Source: Harmothoe impar (taxonomy: Eukaryota; Annelida; Polychaeta; Phyllodocida; Polynoidae). Taken from it: a stretch of DNA of 64,000 bases. The DNA lies in contig OX381704.1 of the NCBI GenBank assembly GCA_947462335.1, positions 43,714,942-43,778,941 on the forward strand. The letters are read 5' to 3'. The notes below the pieces were generated by a model. It was not told where the DNA came from. It saw only the letters and a program-made list of their open reading frames with translations, and ran no database searches. Positions 1 through 12,144 of the stretch are shown piece after piece (within the stretch, counting starts at the first letter, position 1; the number at the start of each line of letters is the position of its first letter). The position numbers and the translations under genes were made by a program.

Positions 1-960
1 GGACAATCCTGGCCGGACTAGCAGAACTGAGGCAGACAAAGGCAAGGGCCCAGGGCACCGACAAGAATCACCAAGGGGCAGTAAAGCAGTACATCAGGTT
101 CTGCATGGAGTACGGCGTACAGACATTCTTGCCAACAACCATGGACATAATGTATATACATAGAATTCCTCATGTTGGACAAGCTGGCCCCGGGCACACT
201 AGCAGGGAAGGTGTCTCATGTCAGGCAATACCTCATGTTATCGGGAGCCGACATGTCTGGCATCAACCATTTCAGGGTCCGGCGGGCCCTGGACGCGGTG
301 GAACGGGACCCAACACACAAATCTCGAGTGAAACCAGCTGTCCCCCTGGACATATTCAGGAGAGTGGTGATGGCCATACCATTCACAAGGGAGGGCATCA
401 CTCTGAGAGCAATACTGCTCACCATCTACTTCGCAGGGTTGAGGCAGTCAGAGGTATCACCCCCGTCGGTCAAGACATTCAACCCCCTCCACCATCTGAC
501 AAGAGCAGATGTCACAGTGGGGGAGGCAGTCACCATCACCATAAAGCATGCCAAGAACTTACAGAAAGCTGGACAGTCGCGCACAGTAAAAATGTACCCG
601 GCTTCACACAAGGCTCTCTGCCCGGTACACAACATCAGCATGGTGATGCAATTCTCCCCCACCATAGTAAAGTCACAGGCCATGTTTCCATACCCAGGCA
701 CATCGGTACCCATCCCACTGACCAAGGTCAGGAAGCAATGGACAGACACATTGGTAGGACTGGGCATCCCACCCAAACGGTACAGCCTCCACTCCATACG
801 CAAGACGGCGTCTACGGTGGCGTTCAAACAGGGGTGCTCAGAACTGGAAATAAAAAGGTTTGGGGGATGGGCATCCAACGCCCACCAAGTGTACATCACA
901 AAAACCGATACCAAGAAGGTCAACAAAACATTGGTGGCGGCCATATCAAAAGTGGACTAA
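1..960 (+). pseudogene. Tyrosine recombinase, frameshifted, 5' end outside window
   Basis: The enzyme would cut and rejoin the circular DNA intermediate of the retrotransposon. The catalytic domain is open from the ATG at 172 to the stop at 960 (262 codons). It carries the family residues: Arg91 in GLRQSE, His207 and Arg210 in HSIRKT, Trp233 in GGWAS and the likely nucleophile Tyr241 in QVYI. The N-terminal helical domain reads in a different frame (about 3-156, through IRFCMEYGVQTF), and the two frames meet at 150-162, so one indel separates them. The ATG at 172 is internal to the domain and is not the native start. Without the indel the frame would be continuous across the window edge. Confidence 0.85.
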
Positions 961-1072
961 AAGGGACGTCTATGTACCCCTACCAACTGTGATAAAATGT
1001 CATAATACCATAAAATGTTTATAAATGTCTCCCACCTCTCCCATCCCTTATATACTATATTCTGGTGTGTCT

Positions 1073-1271
1073 GGCGTATTTACATGTTATTTAATCATAC
1101 ATTTACATTGTGGTATAACCAACTCTTAATATTGTCTATTCTACGTCAATATGTACAAAATGTCTTATCATCATAATCAAATACCAAATGTTATAATAAA
1201 TATATTTTATTGCCAGCTCGCCTTCCCTCTCTTTTCTATGGGGGGAATTCTCTAAGGGTAGTGCGATAATG
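1073..1271 (+). repeat. Split direct repeat, B1 copy
   Basis: This 199-bp segment starts GGCGTATTTACATG, ends GTGCGATAATG, and is repeated at 1638-1836 with about one mismatch. It lies 112 bp after the recombinase stop codon, the expected place for B1. Confidence 0.85.
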
Positions 1272-1637
1272 GTTTTATGATTCCCGCAGGGTATCATGGG
1301 TCATTGTCGCCACCTGGTGAGGAAACCCTACAACTCACTTTACTACATCCTACTAACGCCACCTGGCGCCCATACTAAACATCTAGCCTCTCACCGGCCC
1401 TCCTGTTCCTCAGTCATCCGTTCGTCGTTGAAGAGTCTACATGTGCTTTTCACCCACCCACCCACACCTTAATCAAGGTCAATATCAATATATATATCAA
1501 CAGTCATGACATACCACTGTCAAACACTTTTAATATTCATCAATCAACTTTATCATATCATGTGTCTACAATGTATTATGTACATCAATTTTACCTGTCA
1601 TCAATGTATTTTTATCTGTCTTATTTGTATTTCATAC

Positions 1638-1836
1638 GGCGTATTTACATGTTATTTAATCATACATTTACATTGTGGTATAACCAACTCTTAATATTGT
1701 CTATTCTACGTCAATATGTACAAAATGTCTTATCATCATAATCAAATACCAAATGTTATAATAAATATATTTTATTGCCAGCTCGCCTTCCCTCTCTCTT
1801 CTATGGGGGGAATTCTCTAAGGGTAGTGCGATAATG
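1638..1836 (+). repeat. Split direct repeat, B2 copy and right end of the element
   Basis: This is the second copy of 1073-1271. The sequence between them (1272-1637) is the presumed A2 segment. Flanking DNA after the GATAATG end (CTTTAAGTCATAAAATTTG) is unlike A2, marking the element boundary. Confidence 0.8.
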
Positions 1837-1939
1837 CTTTAAGTCATAAAATTTGATCTAGGAATGGTAATTTTACTTTGTTTTCACCATGGCAACCCTC
1901 AGAAATCATTCTATCAATTTATGTCTTAATTTCCTCTAT

Positions 1940-2200
1940 TTGGAATAAAAATCATGTTTCCATGGCAACACATATCAACAAGCATACCCATTTAGGCTTT
2001 AAAACGTTCCTTTTACCTTCCAAATATAGAAGCTTTTTACCAAAAATGGAATGTTTTATGTAATCCTATTGAATTCTCCAGAAAAAAGTACCCAAGGGCA
2101 ATTTTTAGCCTAATTCTTTCATTTTAGGCCATAGTGGCGCCCCCTGGTGGCTAAAATCGGCACTAATCCCGCGGGGACCATCCTTTCTGCTTGGCTGCTC
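1940..2200 (+). repeat. Old dispersed repeat, pairs with 31570-31830
   Basis: Both copies run through CATGTTNCCATGG, an AT-rich middle with a TTTAGGCTT/TTGGGCTT block, and then GGCCATNGTGGCNCCCTGG followed by CAGTACTAA or GGCACTAAT. Divergence is high with small indels, so it is an old, low-copy transposon remnant of unknown class. No ends could be set. Confidence 0.5.
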
Positions 2201-3433
2201 ACACATTGGCGCAGCAGCCTGCTGGCAACCAGCGGGCACCCTATGGGCGTCTGTGACGGCGGCCATCTTGATGTGGTGTGAGTATGGCGTACATCAGACG
2301 CTGGCCTTGTCTTTGCCTGCATGGCTTGTGTCAACCCTGAGCCCTCTCCGGGGTCAGCCTCTCTCACTACCTCATGGCTACAATGGCCTCTGGTGTGGGG
2401 AGGTTGAAGGGACTGGTCGTTATTCTCTGAACGGTTAAAAAGGCTCCATGTCTTACAAACACCTTGGGTATTAGATCAATAATGGACATTTTGATATAAT
2501 ATCATGTTGCCACATTAAAGATCCAATCAGCATTAAAATATCAATGTCAAGTTGACTCAACTTACAAATCCCAGCAATAGTCAGACTTATTTTTACAGTG
2601 CCTCCATCCCTCTAGTAGATGGAGGCCTCATATTGACAGTTTCCACTCCCCAGAAGGTTCACCTCCCCTCAGAATCATACACTGATGCTATTCTGGGCAC
2701 TTCAGAAGCATCCTTCTTCACAGTATCCAAAGCAGCAGGGGGAAAGTGCTGCCTCTCAAGTTTATTCAAAATAGAAATGGATAAGGATAAAAGGCATGAT
2801 ACTGAGAGAACAAACCCTTCCTACAACGAGCTACCAGTCCCCTCTTTACCTCTGTCGGTGAGGGATACTGATACTAATGTGTATAAAGTCAGTAAGCTTC
2901 TTAGCATGAGAGGCCATGCAGAGCTAATGAGGACCCAGGTCGGCACCGTGTCAGATGTGTGGCGTGACAGAGACCTGAATGAGCACAGGGGTGTTTTGCA
3001 GAACGGAAAATGACCTTCAGATTTGGTTTTACAATTAATTCTGCTGTAAAGTAACAGTAGATTTTGCTGTTACTGTACAGTATATGTGCTGTAAATATAC
3101 ATGAGCTGACTTGCTGTAGGTCTAAGGCACACTCTACTGGAACCAAAGCCCCCAGTATTTGCTGTACAGGAACACTACTTACTTCTAACAGTGCAGCTTT
3201 ATCTCAACCAATAGCATAGACGGAATGAATAGAAATCTGGAACTAAAGGCACACTTGTAAATCATACTCCTTTATGGATGTTGTTCCGAGTTCTATACAA
3301 TGTATTCAGAGGTGGTGATTCAGAGGTGCTGATTGAAGTAGCATTACCACTATCCCTTCAGTAAAGATTACAGGTAACTTGCGCAGTTGTATTCACTGCA
3401 GTGTAGGCAGCATACAGGCTACTGGAGGTAGGA
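2201..3433. other. Intergenic, no supported gene
   Basis: The longest frame (2552-3013, +) opens with TTG rather than ATG and has no recognisable domain. An acceptor-like pyrimidine tract precedes position 2599, so a terminal exon is conceivable, but there is no matching donor or homology. A short palindromic T/A stretch at 3030-3110 is unremarkable. Confidence 0.3.
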
Positions 3434-3690
3434 ATGGGGCTACTGGGAATGGGTGTCAGGAGTATTGGTTGCAAGGCACGTAGTATCGCCATCTATCTTA
3501 CCATGAGGCATCTAATCAAGTTACACCTTAATGTCGACATAAGGTTGAGGACATGAACGGGCCCCACTCCATTAACCTAGGATGGTTATAGCAGTAAGTC
3601 CAAGGCCTCAGGGGAACTCAGCTCCTGCTGCCACTTGATGTGAGTGCTGGTCCAGCTCTACAATTACAACACTAGCAGTACTGAGTCTGT
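3434..3690 (+). repeat. Direct duplication, copy 1 (with 4935-5203)
   Basis: About 255 bp are shared almost base for base with 4935-5203, from GGGGCTACTGG through CACTAGCAGTACYGAGTCT. Copy 2 carries a short insertion near its left end (TGGCGGGATCCATG). Neither copy has an open frame or terminal inverted repeats, so this is either a local duplication or a repeat family. Confidence 0.8.
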
Positions 3691-4735
3691 AAAAGTACAT
3701 GTAACAGAGAGCACCACAAACGAACGTGGGACCTTGAGAAATCTCTGACCACTTACAGGATATTTGTAAGCCACGCTTGAACCATGTGTGATACCTGCAA
3801 AGCTAGACCCACTTCTAGGGGCATTGCATTCTCTCCAAAACAAGGAAATGGCCCATTGTGGTACAAATGGAAGCTTATATCGTGATCTCCTATGGGTGAT
3901 CCCTTTTAACAGTGTTCAGAGTAACCCTGGTGTGCTTACCCTTAAAGGAGCAATATCACCACTCGCACAGCTACCACATAACAGTACTATAATTTTGAAT
4001 GGGACACGCTCAGTGATTACGCTGCTTTAGGTCTATTCAAATTAGAATGTTGCATTCTGACCTGTTCTCTATTTTTGAGTGAAGAATACTGATACTACCA
4101 TGGTTACCTTTCCAATGTGAACAAATCAGAAATGCCCAACGCTGTCTCTGATTGGTCAATGTAGGTCACATGTCATGCACTTTAAAAGGGCACTTCAACT
4201 TTGAAAACCCTCATTCCAGCGGTAACTGCCGACCCCAGTGTACCCCGTATCAACCAGAATACTGATACTGTTTGGATAGAAATGCAATAAGCTTCTTAGC
4301 TTTAATATTAGCAATACAGGCTCTTCTTGTAATAGTTAGAACCCAGGTCATTCACCTGTGGAGATTCTGTGTCAGGTGAATGATGTTGGAAAGAGCTGAG
4401 ATGAGGACAGAGGGTGCCACAGGTGCAACCCCCACAGGCTGATGCTACAGGATTCTTCACATAAACATGCCAGGCTACCATACAGGCACTCAGTCAATAT
4501 TGGTGTAGTGATAAATGAGCACTGTGTGGTATAACAATGGCCCTTTACAGTACATCAGGATTAATAGGTAAGGCATACATAATACTGTTTGACCAAATAT
4601 TGAGACTGTGGTGTGCTATTGCCATACAGTGCATGTTTAATAGGGTATAGACATACTCTTTGTTCCACTCATGACATGAGGTTTGGGCATATACGACACA
4701 TTTTGGATGTTGTTAATCACACATTTCACCATTCT

Positions 4736-4740
<5 letters not shown>
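3691..4740. other. Intergenic, no supported gene
   Basis: Only short frames without domains are present. CAGGTGAATGA and its inverse around 4350-4385 form a modest inverted repeat. No other structure is seen. Confidence 0.3.

Positions 4741-4805
<65 letters not shown>
4741..4805. repeat. (AT)n microsatellite
   Basis: An uninterrupted AT dinucleotide run of about 65 bp. It creates a spurious Tyr-Ile repeat frame. Confidence 0.97.
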
Positions 4806-4810
<5 letters not shown>

Positions 4811-4934
4811 TGGTATACATACACTATATCAGATTGTTTAACTTAATCTATTTGGCAAATATCAGGCCTTTTTAGTCCAACGCCAATTGACATACAACAT
4901 ACTAATACATACATACAGATCACTGGGTCAAGGT

Positions 4935-5203
4935 ATGGGGCTACTGGTGGCGGGATCCATGTGGGACCCAGGAGTATTGGTTGCAAAGCACGTAGTACCG
5001 CCATCCATCTTACCATGAGGCATCTAATCAAGTTACACCTTAATGTCGACATAAGGTTGAGGACATGAACGGGCCCCACTCCATTAACCTAGGATGGTTA
5101 TAGCAGTAAGTCTAAGGCCTCAGGGGAACTCAGCTCCTGCTACCACTTGATGTGAGTGCTGGTCCAGCTCTACAATTACAACACTAGCAGTACCGAGTCT
5201 CTA
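4935..5203 (+). repeat. Direct duplication, copy 2 (with 3434-3690)
   Basis: Same orientation as copy 1, about 1.25 kb between the two left ends, and only scattered substitutions, which suggests a fairly recent event. Confidence 0.8.
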
Positions 5204-6980
5204 TAAGTAATGGGCTTCACTTAAAAGCCAAACCTGGAAATGGATCTTGTAATTCTGGGTTGTGAGTTAAGTTCTATATATTTAAATGATATGTTATACA
5301 ACTATGTGGCTTTTATTTTAAGTAATGACAATCTCAGAATGTAATTTATGCATATTATGTGATTCCGATACATTTGATGGAAACTTGTATCTTTTCCTCT
5401 ATAGTCAGGATTATATCAACGGGCCTAAATAGCATATAGCAACACTGTACGCTTATACAATTCTTGCCTATATGGCGTGTAATTATGGGAATCGCTGGGA
5501 CTGTGATATATTGACTGTAGTAGTGGGGACAGTGCTTGGTCAGCTATGGGAAATAACAGATGTCATCGTATGTGGTGAATCATGAAGCCATCCACCACCT
5601 ATACCCCTAAGGTTCCATGATAACTGCTCCCTCCATGGCTTCACTCCGGGCGTCACCACCAGGTGTCTACCATGGCTTCCCTGACACGACCTCTGGTGGC
5701 CGGTCACGTAAACACCAGCAACACGTGACCGCTGCGGACAGACAGGAAGTGCCCTATTATCACCCCCTGTGATTTCCATTGCAGCGTGAGAGGCAGCAAT
5801 TGGCAGGTAGGCTGTGGTCATTAATGACCAGGACATCTGCGTCCTAAGAGTGGGCTTTTGAGGGGTTTCCACTACAGTACCCTGCATCTCTCGATTTTGA
5901 ATCGGGACAATCGAGAACTATCGGATTGCTCCTCACGACACAATCCGACGATATCAAAATGTCAGATATTTTTTCGGATTACGTCGGAGACAATGCATCA
6001 TTCATACTCGCTAAATATATATTAGCCCTTTTGTGTCCAGACCTATTTGATCCCAAGTCCTGCAATTCTCCTCCATTTGGCCTTTTTACAATCGGCTCTG
6101 GTGGAAGAGCCGCTATACCTCTATACCCTCGTACCACCCTCCAACCCCCAGACTCCTACCCTCTCTGACCACTCTCCAGCGCCCACCCCAATCTGTGGAC
6201 ACTTCTCCTTTCTGGCCAAAGAGCAGCTCGGGAGCAGCAAGTGGACACCAGAGTGGACGTCCATTAAGTGGCCTTGGCTGGGATGGACACGTGGCCCGTG
6301 GCCAATCTCACCATTACTGTGGCAGCAGCCATATAGGGAGAGAGGATGGTGGGGTGGATGGCGAGTTGGTGGGCATGTTCAGGCAACTTCAAACCAGGCT
6401 TTTAGAACTCAGAACTACACATTAAGGACATTAGGCAACATTCTAAGAGCAGTTGCTACTTTTATAATGATAAAGGTCATCGTTAATTCTCTGTCATTAA
6501 TGCCACATGACCCTGTATCAAGCACCAATAGACTCAATTAGGTCGAACCTAGTGCCTCATGACACCCATTAAAGTATATAATTATACGCTTTGGGAAATG
6601 TCAACAGGTGTGGTAAATTGCAATGTTCAGGGTACATTCTCATGTCCTTATGCAATAGACGATGGTTTTGTTTTGTTCATGCTTGCAGATGTAGATAGTC
6701 TCCTATCATACATGTGCATATTCAAACACGTCCAATATATATAGGTTTGGAGAACCTTCAGGTTACGTTACTTAACATCTTTTCGGACCATGTGTCCACC
6801 ATGACTTCCTTGACACCATCTCGTGTCTGCTCCGTCTGTCTACTCCCATGTCTGAGCCTGCACCCTGGGCCGGGAGCTGCTCACGATGAGCAACTCAGGT
6901 CTGACCTTATTATGGGGCACTGACAGCGTGAGGATGTAACCTTTAGGACAGTTGATGGGTTACTTAGTGGTGGAAGATGG
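5204..6980. other. Intergenic, no supported gene
   Basis: Two stretches, 5650-5800 and 6785-6940, resemble each other weakly (GTGTCYACCATGRCTTCCYT followed later by CAGCGTGAG), suggesting an old duplicated repeat. The frames at 5540-5887 (-) and 6047-6541 (+) have no domain and lack codon-like composition. Confidence 0.3.
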
Positions 6981-7050
6981 CAGATACGAGAGGACAGACA
7001 GAAAGAGAGGGAGAGACAGACAGACAGAAAGACAGAGAGGCAGCGACAGA
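6981..7050. repeat. GACA/GAGA-rich simple repeat
   Basis: A purine-rich run built from imperfect GACA, GAAA and GAGA units on the + strand. Confidence 0.85.
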
Positions 7051-8066
7051 GAATTAATAACCAATGCAGGCACCTATTATCATTTCTAACCTATTATCAA
7101 GGTTTTAACCAAGTGATTACGTGATTCTGTGATGAACGGTGTGTACCTGTTTACTATAGACAGAACAGAGGACTGCAAGTTATTACACGTCTAATAAATA
7201 AAGACTCAAACAAGAACGGTTCTTTGAAGATAAGTGCCACTCAATCAGGGATGAGAGAGGGGGTTGTTGATGCCTAATGCAGTCGGGAGATGGGACTAGT
7301 ACCAAGGTTATTTTTTAAGGTCATGTGTATAGTAGACAGCTCTAGGGGAAAATGTAGGATGCTGGCAGATCTAGAACCCCTTCCAAAGTATTGGGCAAAG
7401 TAATCATGATCGCCATGCAGTGAAGCCCCCTACCCTCTTTCACAGAACTAGGCCTTAGCGGTTTAGGGATTCTGAAGAAAGTGATCAGGGACCCCGGGTC
7501 AGAGACTCAGGTCTAAAGGTGAATCAGTGTTAGACAGAACACCATCTATGCCCTCCCAAGTTCAATCACAGTAACCTGAAATAATTCCTCCTGAGCCTTC
7601 AGAACTGAAAGGAGTTCTAGCCTCACCCATGCAGTACCACTAGGTAGCGTGATGTGGGGGGTGATGTACGGGAGCCGGGCAGGAAGAACACCCAGCCTGG
7701 AGTAGACACTAATTAGGGCAATCATCTGCTCATTCTACAGCCCTAACTAACAAGGGGACTAACGTTTTACGAGGGCGGAGAGGCAAGGGGCATAACCAAT
7801 ATGATGCATATTGTAACATTCACAATCTGTCTTGTACAGCAACATACAAAGTATACACAATATTTTTAGGACAAAAAGACAATATTCAAAAGCAATTATG
7901 CAAGTATTGTATTAACTTAGCACGTGAATGGTTGAGGTAGGATATGGACATATGACCAACTGTTATAAAGTAGGTTTTGATAATGACAAGTATTTCGCAT
8001 TGCTATGCCCTACGACCCTGAGGCATCTTTGATGATCCAAATCATCTGAGAATATCCGCGAGATTG
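7051..8066. other. Intergenic, nothing recognised
   Basis: No long frame, no terminal repeats and no RNA gene could be recognised. Confidence 0.3.
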
Positions 8067-8359
8067 GGCCAAAAATGAGAAAAATGTGTGTTTCAGGTTA
8101 CCCGACCTTACCTAGCAAAACCGTTAGGGCCAACCCTAGAGGTGTTTATCCAATTTCGGGAAAAAACCTACTTTCTTTATTATTATTTTCTAGCTATTTT
8201 AGAGTTGAGTCGAAACTCAACGAATCGATGCGGTGGTCAATCTGTCGGGACTAGAAATTGAAAATTTGCAGGCTAAAAGATGAAATAAGAAAAAAAAAAA
8301 GACCTACCTGCCCTAGATTTTTATGCCATGTAATCTGAAACACATCTTTTATTTTGGCC
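8067..8359. mobile_element. MITE-like element with imperfect inverted ends
   Basis: The left end GGCCAAAAATGAG...GTGTTTCAGGTTAC is matched by the inverse of the right end (GTAATCTGAAACACAT...TTTTGGCC). TTG flanks both sides (8064-8066 and 8360-8362), a possible 3-bp target-site duplication. The 293-bp interior is non-coding and has an A-rich tract. A non-autonomous DNA transposon is the likely identity; the superfamily is uncertain. Confidence 0.55.
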
Positions 8360-9544
8360 TTGGGTAGGCAAGGCGCAAGCACCATCTATATACAGCCGCC
8401 TGCGGTTCCTACTTGTGTCTGGGAGGGAGAACTACTATAGTTATTAGAGTCCGTGGGTTGGTGCCTGTGTTGTGGTGAGGGGAGACGTAACCCCGGGGTG
8501 TGTGGGTTCAGCAGGTGTACATGACAGGTAGAGTACTGTGGGGTAATACTGGCACCTTAAAGTGTGGTGCCTCCTGGTGTGGGATCTATGACTTAGATAT
8601 AATCTATACATACAGTCAAGAAGCGGGGTCCTATATACACGATAACCACTGGTGTTAAACAATGAAACAATTGCATTGTAATATAGTAATTGATAGTAAA
8701 CTGCCTCCGGAAAATATAATGCACACCTTTCTGAAGTGTAATGATGCAAACTATGAAGGACAATGGCTTCTATTGATATAGACACAGAGAATTGCCAATG
8801 TATGATGCAGTTATGCCACAACCAGCCAATAATACCAGCCGGTACCCTAAGTAGTGTTATGGCGTCTGGATCCAGCTTTCAGACAAGCCCCGCTTTTATC
8901 CAGGTGATACCTTCAGGTATAACCAGGTAAAAACATCAATAGACAACGCCGGAGGTGCCTCTGTAGCCGCAGCTGATCATGACCTTGAGGGGGAGGGGGG
9001 ATACATGTACTGTCTCTTTGTTTTTACAATACATCATTGTGCTATTGATCTGGGAGCTACTATACAATGGCTCATAACCTCCGCATTGCACCATAGGGGA
9101 CCGAACTAAAGCAATAATGACTGCATGCCATTGGTGGTTCATGTCTATTATGCTGTACTGTAGGAAAGCTTCTCCAATCAGGTTTCAATGGCAGGAGATG
9201 CTTGCTCCCAATACAACTACTTTTATATCAAAAAGTATTTCTGTAGGGGACAAGGGAATCCACGAGACCTGAAAACCCACGGTCCCTGAACACTACAAGT
9301 ACTGAAAAAGTGTCGCAGAAAAAGTATGGCAGACCGAAATATCATTTCTTAAAATCTAATGATTTTCACAAAAAGAGGCTGGGGTGCAAACCATACATAA
9401 CTGCCCCCCCCCCCTATTCATAGGCATGTGTACATGTAGGCTCAGTTTTAAAAATACCATCGTAGCAGATCGATTAGAAACAGTCAATTGGTATGTACCT
9501 CTGAGGAGGACAGATATTTAGTTATCATCCGGTTTTCCTATCTA
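8360..9544. other. Intergenic, no supported gene
   Basis: Frames at 8444-8821 and 8936-9142 (both -) have no recognisable domain. A C-run sits at about 9407-9416. Confidence 0.3.
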
Positions 9545-10270
9545 CAGATCGTGCTACAAAACACGTTACACGTTGAGTATGGAGGTATCCTTGTTCATGA
9601 CACTAATAAAACTCTACTAACAAAACTACAAAGGCTACAAAATAGAGGCTTAAAGATAGCCCTATATTCACCCCCCAGAACATCAATTGAGAAAATGCAT
9701 AAGGATGGTAAAATAAACTTTTTGGAAGAAAGAAGGCAAAAACAAATGGCAATCCACGCATACAAGATGACTAAGCAAGATAAGTACCTAGCAGTGCCTG
9801 CTAGGGAAACTAGATTGCATGATGCCCCTGTTCTTAAAACATATGATAGACACTTACAAGCCTTGAAAAGAAGTGTAACTTATAAATGTTCATATGCTTG
9901 AAATAACCCGGGAGTGAATAACAGGCTCATTCCAACCCTGCATGCATTCAAAACAAATAGGAAGAAATTCCTAGCCTCCCTTATAAAGTAATATTTTATA
10001 GCCTTTTAGTAATCGCTCATAAATGTTATTCATCTACGTACTCTGTTTTTCCGTTACCATTATATTTGTATTTCTCTATGCAAATTACATCCCTACTATT
10101 ATTATATTAGATTTGTGAGACTGTCTGGTACATGCCATTTACCTGTAATCATTGCAATACTTATAATGAGGCCCTCAGGAGCCAGGAGAATATAGGCACC
10201 GCAAATCTCCGTAGGAGCCTAACCTGTTCATCTCCTTATTAAAAATTACTTTAAAAAAACCAAAAAAAAA
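9545..10270 (+). pseudogene. 5'-truncated LINE: C-terminal end of ORF2 plus 3' UTR
   Basis: The reading frame from about 9545 to the stop at 9991-9993 is the post-reverse-transcriptase C-terminus of a CR1/Jockey-like LINE. VEYGGILVHDTNKTLL matches the pattern ...DYGDICYMVANKTHLA... in the LINE at 22274-23775, and the following NRGLKIAL and LEERRQKQMAIHAYKM segments align in order. An in-frame TGA at 9899-9901 replaces what is normally a Trp codon, after which the frame continues (NNPGVNNRLIPTLHAFKT) to the real end. The 3' UTR ends in an A-rich tail near 10250-10270. The catalytic domain is missing, so this is a dead 5'-truncated copy. Confidence 0.85.
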
Positions 10271-11090
10271 CAAATGTATTTCCTAACATTACTGCAGACA
10301 GGTACTGCAGTCTAGAACTGCCTACAGGGGTCACACACATCTAGCATACATAGGTGATGCAGACATGTGTTGAACAAGATAAAGGACGATTGTAGCGATC
10401 TGGGCTTCCAGACAGGCAGCTTATCATGTTCAACCATATCTCATATAAGACGCATATCAACCCTCTTCCTAAGGAAAAGGTGAAAAAATGATTGATGTAT
10501 GTGTATGCAGAATATATATAAGATCAGATAGAGCCATACCATAGACTATAATATGTTTTCATCTTGTGAAGGTGGTCTTTGGTTGTTTGTTAACTCCGCA
10601 TTTCATCCTTTAAGCTAGACAAACATCTTAGCACCCTAAGTGAGGTGGGCAGGCTGCCAGTGGGCTGGTGGAGCGGCAGGGGAGGTGTGTATACATGTAA
10701 GGGGGCTCTACTGGTAGCACCGATCTATGTGTAACCGTATATGACTGGATTACTGTATCGATTGATATTTCTGTGTTGGTGCCAAGACTAATAAGTACCG
10801 ATCCTTAATGCACAGATTGGCTGTACCTTCTTGTTTGAGTCATATGTCTTGTTATAGTTACCCTTGTCCATCTGTGTTCTAGCAGTAACAACCGCCTACT
10901 GACGTCCAATAGTCTAATAACATTATACTGCATGTAATTGTATCCGGACTGTGACATATGATATCTAAATTTAACCGCCTGATATTTCAGTATCCAAGCA
11001 AGCAGACACCTGTATCGGAGTTCACAATGCACCTCACTACTTTTGCCCTCTGTCAAAAGGGACCCATCAATAAACGTGAATTCTGTAGGC
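10271..11090. other. Intergenic, nothing recognised
   Basis: Short frames only. No inverted termini or RNA-like structure identified. Confidence 0.3.
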
Positions 11091-11190
11091 AGGATCGGCT
11101 AAACCGACTTTGAGGGTGTGTATCACGGGAGATTTTTATAGGGCAATCGATATGTGATACACAACCCCCAAAGTCAGTTTTACCAATCCT
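11091..11190. repeat. Palindromic repeat (family also at 12300 and 36602)
   Basis: AGGATCGGCTAAACCGACTT at the left pairs with the inverse of AAGTCAGTTTTACCAATCCT at the right, and GTGTATCAC pairs with GTGATACAC inside, giving a hairpin-forming 100 bp. The downstream 11195-11290 (TTGAATGACTCC, GTGTGTTCACTCACTGGATTGAAG) recurs at 12400-12470 and, inverted, at 36455-36600, so the palindrome is the core of a larger repeat. Confidence 0.65.
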
Positions 11191-11531
11191 GTACTTATTA
11201 TTGAATGACTCCTCGGGTGAGAAATTTGACATTTTATGTGTGTTCACTCACTGGATTGAAGCAGATGATAGCCATACCACTTCTGGTCTTCTGACTACGC
11301 AGTAGAAAGGAGTCCCCCCCCCCTCTAGACGTGAATATTCCCTTTATTTATACAATTCGGGCTGGCTGTTCGATTCAAATATTGAAATTATTGAAAAAGG
11401 TAAGAAAATTAAACAATAATCCGCTCAGAATAACCGAAATATAAGCCTGTTTTTCAAGGATGTAGTCACCCCACTGGGCCTGAAAGCATGTAGCCAACCA
11501 TGTCTGCCCTAGAAGGCTCTAGTTCCGGCAC

Positions 11532-11755
11532 CCCGGCCAGTATGACCTTGAACTTGGGATTTTGCTGGGTTTGGGCAATCCCTGCTGGTAGCTTGGAACC
11601 AGTGGACAGGAAGCAGAATGTATGATGGTAGTTTTACCTGTATTTCCCATCATACTTTCTGGTTCCATTTCTGGTTCCTGTTCGCTGGTTCCAAGCTAAC
11701 TACAGGGACTGCCTAAACCCAGCAAAATCCAAGTTCAAGGTCATACTGGCTGTCC
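11532..11755. mobile_element. Foldback/MITE-like element with ~70-bp arms
   Basis: The left arm (CCGGCCAGTATGACCTTGAA ... GGTAGCTTGGAACCAG) is repeated inverted as CTGGTTCCAAGCTAAC ... TTCAAGGTCATACTGGC. The arms surround about 75 bp. The right arm plus its outer flank (GAGCCTTCCTTCGG) recurs at 13842-13975, so this is a dispersed family. No transposase is present. Confidence 0.7.
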
Positions 11756-11897
11756 CCAGAGCCTTCCTTCGGGAGGATTTGGGAAAGAGAGTAGTGCAGG
11801 CCGTGTGCCCAGACTCAGCCCTAGTCTACTATTTAACTGTACTAGGAGTGGGTTTTACTTAGACCGGCCAATTAAGTGCAACTAATCATCCCCCCCC

Positions 11898-12046
11898 CCC
11901 AGTAAACAAATAACGTTATACACCATTTCATAACGTTATTTAACGTTATATGTCAACATTTTTCTAAGGCTCTTTAGTATGGCATAACGTTATGCAAAGT
12001 TTAAAACGTTATTTTGACGTAAAATAACGCTTTTCTGTTAGCTGGG
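11898..12046. mobile_element. MITE with CCCAG...CTGGG ends (copy 1 of 2)
   Basis: 149 bp, about 85-90% similar by eye to 34616-34767. Termini are CCCAGTAAACAAATAACG and the inverse of CGCTTTTCTGTTAGCTGGG; AACGTTAT recurs internally at least five times. CCC on both sides could be a 3-bp target duplication, but it lies in C-runs and is ambiguous. Non-autonomous, non-coding. Confidence 0.75.
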
Positions 12047-12144
12047 CCCCCCCCTCTGCTGTGCCTATGATGTATGGTGTAACAACCTACTGGTTGTGTG
12101 GTCTTTTGAATGGGGTGGAGGGTTCAATCAAAAGTGACAGAACA

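Larger units (their letters stand above)
1..1836 (+). mobile_element. 3' part of a Ngaro/PAT-type tyrosine-recombinase retrotransposon
   Basis: A tyrosine recombinase frame is followed by a 199-bp sequence (1073-1271), a 366-bp spacer, and the same 199 bp again (1638-1836). Elements of the Ngaro/PAT group end in A1-ORFs-B1-A2-B2 split direct repeats, and this arrangement matches B1-A2-B2; A1 would lie left of the window. Both B copies end in GATAATG, after which the sequences diverge, which is expected if that heptamer is the recombination core. gag and reverse transcriptase are not in view, so the assignment rests on the recombinase plus the repeat layout. The recombinase is only distantly related to the one at 25183-26175, so this is a separate family. 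Confidence 0.8.

Noticed and set aside
426..944. 172-aa frame on the - strand
   Set aside because: Antisense to the tyrosine recombinase, which has all its catalytic motifs on the + strand.
2552..3013. 153-aa frame on the + strand
   Set aside because: No ATG, no recognisable domain and no paired splice sites; kept only as a weak possibility.
4613..4846. 77-aa frame containing a Tyr-Ile repeat
   Set aside because: Produced by the AT microsatellite.
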